The notes below the pieces were generated by a model that saw nothing but the letters and a program-made list of their open reading frames with translations, ran no database searches and was not told the DNA's origin. This document shows, one piece after another, positions 4,997 through 6,865 of a DNA stretch of 6,865 bases. The stretch is from a bacterium (GTDB lineage Bacteria > Cyanobacteriota > Sericytochromatia > S15B-MN24 > VGJW01), in the NCBI GenBank assembly GCA_021790035.1, contig JAJYIO010000135.1, positions 1 through 6,865 on the forward strand, given 5' to 3'. The translations under genes were made by a program, and so were the position numbers. Each line of letters opens with the position of its first letter. Positions within the stretch are counted from its first letter, which is position 1.

Positions 4997-5923
4997 GTGT
5001 CCCGAGATGGGCTGGCTCGCGATCCGTTGCCACGAAAGGGCGGACCGCTGGCTGGCGAGTCCCGCTGGGCGCTCGTCTTCCTGGCTCCGGCGCTCCTTGG
5101 AATCGGGTTGTTTTCCCTCGTGCCCACGATCGGTTCCCTGCTCATCAGCTTCACTTCCTGGGATCTGCTGGCGGCCCCGCGCTGGGTCGGCCTGGCCAAC
5201 TATCGCTCGCTCGTGGCGGACCCCCTCTTTTCCCAGGTCGCGGGAAACACCCTCCTTTTCGTCGTCCTCTACGTGGCGCTCGACATCGCCTGCGCGCTGG
5301 GCCTCGCTCTCGCCCTCAATACTCAGGTCAAGGGCATCGGGCTCTTTCGCACCGCATACTTCCTGCCGGTCGTGACCTCGATGGTCGCGGTCAGCATCGT
5401 GTGGGAGTGGATCTACGATCCGCGCTACGGGGCGCTCGATGCCCTCTTGCACCTTTTCGGAGCCGGTACCGTCCACTGGCTCTCCGACCCGCGGTTCGCC
5501 CTGCCTGCGATCGTGCTCGTCAGCGTGTGGAAGAGCCTGGGCTACGACATGGTCCTGTTCCTGGCGGGCCTCCAGGGAATTCCGCCCGAGTACGGGGAAG
5601 CTGCCTCGGTGGACGGGGCTTCGGGCTTCGTGCGTTTCTGGCGCATCACCTTGCCCATGCTGGGTCCCACCTTGCTTCTGGTCGGCATCCTGGCGACCAT
5701 CCGGGCGTTCCAGACCTTCGATGCGGTCTACATGCTCACCCAGGGCGGCCCTCGTCGGACCACCGAGGTCATCGTCTACTGGCTATTCCAGAACGCCTTC
5801 ACGTACTTCAAGCTGGGCAAGGCCTCGGCCCTGGCTTACCTGCTATTCGCCGTCTTGATGGCCTTGACCCTCTTCCAGTGGTCGCTGCGCAAGCGGTGGA
5901 TTCACCAGGAGGAAGGCACATGA
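4997..5923 (+). CDS. ABC sugar permease, MalF/UgpA type
   Basis: Inner-membrane subunit forming the transport channel with the next permease. From GTG 4997 it has 308 residues, normal for the family. RWALVFLAPALLGIGLFSLV (24-42) is the first membrane helix, followed by SFTSWDLLAAPRWVGLANY, a family hallmark. Further helices lie at about 84-108, 117-137, 168-190, 221-238 and 277-296. EYGEAASVDGASGFVRFWRI (198-217) plus TLP is the EAA loop that docks on the ATPase, with E201-A-A and G207 intact. The start is uncertain: the frame is open back to 4832, with TTG 4865 and GTG 4997 as candidates, neither with a Shine-Dalgarno. I chose 4997 because it places the first helix at the usual distance and gives a typical length. 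The strong upstream start at 4794 is in another frame. Body of the gene certain; start doubtful. Confidence 0.88.
   Translation: MSRDGLARDPLPRKGGPLAGESRWALVFLAPALLGIGLFSLVPTIGSLLISFTSWDLLAAPRWVGLANYRSLVADPLFSQVAGNTLLFVVLYVALDIACALGLALALNTQVKGIGLFRTAYFLPVVTSMVAVSIVWEWIYDPRYGALDALLHLFGAGTVHWLSDPRFALPAIVLVSVWKSLGYDMVLFLAGLQGIPPEYGEAASVDGASGFVRFWRITLPMLGPTLLLVGILATIRAFQTFDAVYMLTQGGPRRTTEVIVYWLFQNAFTYFKLGKASALAYLLFAVLMALTLFQWSLRKRWIHQEEGT
5907..5912 (+). promoter_or_regulatory. Ribosome binding site of the second permease
   Basis: AGGAGG sits 7 bases before ATG 5920, inside the last codons of the first permease. It fixes the start of the second permease and shows the normal junction style of this operon, which is useful when judging the abnormal junction at 4794. 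Confidence 0.8.
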
Positions 5924-6711
5924 TTCTCGCCAGGCGCAACGAGGCGGCACCGCGCCGATCGCCGGGCCAGATCGGCACGCGCCTTCTGGCGTACATCGTG
6001 CTCACGGTAGGGGCCATCGGTTTCGTAGCCCCCTTCTTCTTGCTGATCACCACCAGCTTGATGCACTACCGGCAGACGCTGATCTACCCGCCCGAGTGGC
6101 TGCCGCATCCCGCGACCCTCGGCAATTACGTGGCGGCGTTCACGATGAGCCCGCTCTTTCATTACCTGGCCAACAGCGTCCTGGTGGCGCTCTGCACGGT
6201 GACGGGGCAGCTCGTGACGGCATCGATGGCTGGCTACGCCTTCGCTCGCTTGAAGTTCCGGGGCCGCAACGCCGTGTTCTTCCTGGTTCTCACCACGATG
6301 ATGGTGCCGGTGCAGGTCAACCTGGTACCGCTGTTCGCCCTGGTGGCGCAGCTGGGCTGGGTCGACACGTACTGGGCGCTCATCGTGCCGGACCTGGCCG
6401 GTGCGTTCGGCGTCTTCCTGTTCCGGCAGTGGTTTCTCAATCTGCCCGCCGAACTCGAGGACGCGGCGCGCATCGACGGCTGCAGCCCGTGGCAGTTCTT
6501 CTGGAAGATAGCCGTGCCGACGGCCCTTCCGGCGATCGCCACCCTGGGGATCTTCCAGTTCCTGGCGTCGTGGAACACCTTCTTGTGGCCGCTGGTCGCC
6601 ACCAATTCCGACGCGATGCGCACGTTGCCGGTGCCGTGGGGCGGGAGCGTGAGGACCACGCCGACCACCGTGGCCGTGGGGGGGAGACGACGGGCTGTGA
6701 GCACCCAATGA
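5920..6711 (+). CDS. ABC sugar permease, MalG/UgpE type, 3' end replaced
   Basis: Second channel subunit of the importer, starting at ATG 5920, which overlaps the previous stop as ATGA. Clear family sequence runs from residue 1 to about 238: a first helix around 22-46 (LLAYIVLTVGAIGFVAPFF), YPPEWLPHPATLGNYVAAF (56-74), helices near 83-107, 118-143 and 151-170, and an EAA loop ELEDAARIDGCSPWQFFWKI (178-197) followed by AVP. ASWNTFLWPLVATNSDAMRT then LPV (217-238) is the usual approach to the last periplasmic loop and final helix. After V238 (about base 6633) homology stops. The frame runs another 25 hydrophilic residues with Arg runs to TGA at 6709-6711. Full-length relatives are about 270-290 residues and end with one more membrane helix, which is missing here. 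As written, the product is probably non-functional. Confidence 0.85.
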   Translation: MILARRNEAAPRRSPGQIGTRLLAYIVLTVGAIGFVAPFFLLITTSLMHYRQTLIYPPEWLPHPATLGNYVAAFTMSPLFHYLANSVLVALCTVTGQLVTASMAGYAFARLKFRGRNAVFFLVLTTMMVPVQVNLVPLFALVAQLGWVDTYWALIVPDLAGAFGVFLFRQWFLNLPAELEDAARIDGCSPWQFFWKIAVPTALPAIATLGIFQFLASWNTFLWPLVATNSDAMRTLPVPWGGSVRTTPTTVAVGGRRRAVSTQ

Positions 6712-6740
6712 TACGTGCCCGGCGCCAGGGGTCCGTTGTG
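6634..6740. other. Unassigned junction segment between two broken genes
   Basis: These 107 bases fit neither the permease on the left nor the cytochrome b on the right. On the minus strand they are open in frame with the cytochrome b piece, giving HNGPLAPGTYHWVLTARRLP followed by a hydrophobic beta-like run, with G/C-rich third positions typical of real coding DNA here. I do not recognise the family. They may be a fragment of a third gene caught in the rearrangement. Confidence 0.4.
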
Positions 6741-6865
6741 CCCCACCGCCCAGGTCCACCAGCGCCCGTCGCGCCAGGCCGCCTGGAAGAACTTGGTCAG
6801 CGCGTGCGCCACCACGCTCCCGAAGAGCACCTGCACGCCCCAGAAGTGAACGGAATTGATGAAGT
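6741..6865 (-). pseudogene. Cytochrome b (bc-complex) fragment, helix B region
   Basis: From the window edge the minus strand reads FINSVHFWGVQVLFGSVVAH and continues ALTKFFQAAWRDGRWWTWAVG. This matches the second transmembrane helix of cytochrome b in cytochrome bc/b6f-type complexes, where two haem-ligand His residues lie 14 positions apart. Here the His of VHFW and the His of VAHA are exactly 14 apart. KFFQAAWRDGRWWTWAVG corresponds to the loop after helix B and the start of helix C (LTWxxGV in the family). Immediately after that G the sequence ceases to resemble cytochrome b, and no other frame restores it. The gene would have entered from beyond the right edge and is cut at about 6741. 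The open frame continues antisense through the permease to 6234 without meaning. Confidence 0.7.

Noticed and set aside
4794..5375. Frame starting at the well-placed ATG 4794 as a separate 193-residue protein
   Set aside because: Beyond the repeat it runs through the permease in the wrong frame, with Ser/Arg-rich sequence and no domain. Only the start signal is of interest, not the product.

Overview
This is a GC-rich bacterial window with dense coding and strong third-position G/C. It holds two divergent gene sets around a short intergenic gap at about 3368-3495. The organism cannot be named from the sequence. The sugar-type ABC importer, the possible lipoprotein and the cytochrome b piece are widespread. 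The 379-residue protein at the left resembles the TIGR04552 family, which I remember mainly from Deltaproteobacteria/Myxococcota, so that is only a weak pointer. The left end lies inside a dispersed repeat and the right end lies in a broken gene, as is common in metagenome contigs.

Left arm (minus strand, read from 3367 down to 57): a tandem GNAT acetyltransferase, an APH-family small-molecule kinase, a tiny Arg-rich ORF and a TIGR04552-like protein with RelA/SpoT-like sequence features. All three junctions overlap (GTGA, ATGA, then a 17-bp overlap), so the set reads as one translationally coupled operon. Two members belong to families that modify small molecules; the substrates are not visible.

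Right arm (plus strand, from 3496): a carbohydrate-type ABC importer with a family-1 solute-binding protein, a MalF/UgpA-type permease and a MalG/UgpE-type permease. No ATPase gene is present, so the system would rely on one encoded elsewhere, as is common for this family.

Two places do not fit an ordinary operon. (1) Between the binding protein and the first permease there are about 190 bases of structured DNA. They begin with a 50-bp sequence that recurs, inverted, at the left end of the window just after another stop codon. An ideal Shine-Dalgarno and ATGA-overlap start sits immediately before it but opens the wrong frame for the permease, so the element appears to have landed at the permease 5' end. 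(2) The second permease loses homology near 6633, and from about 6741 to the window end the opposite strand encodes a cytochrome b fragment. Both genes are broken at this junction, which is either a rearrangement or an assembly chimera.

I see no tRNA, rRNA, CRISPR array or transposase gene.
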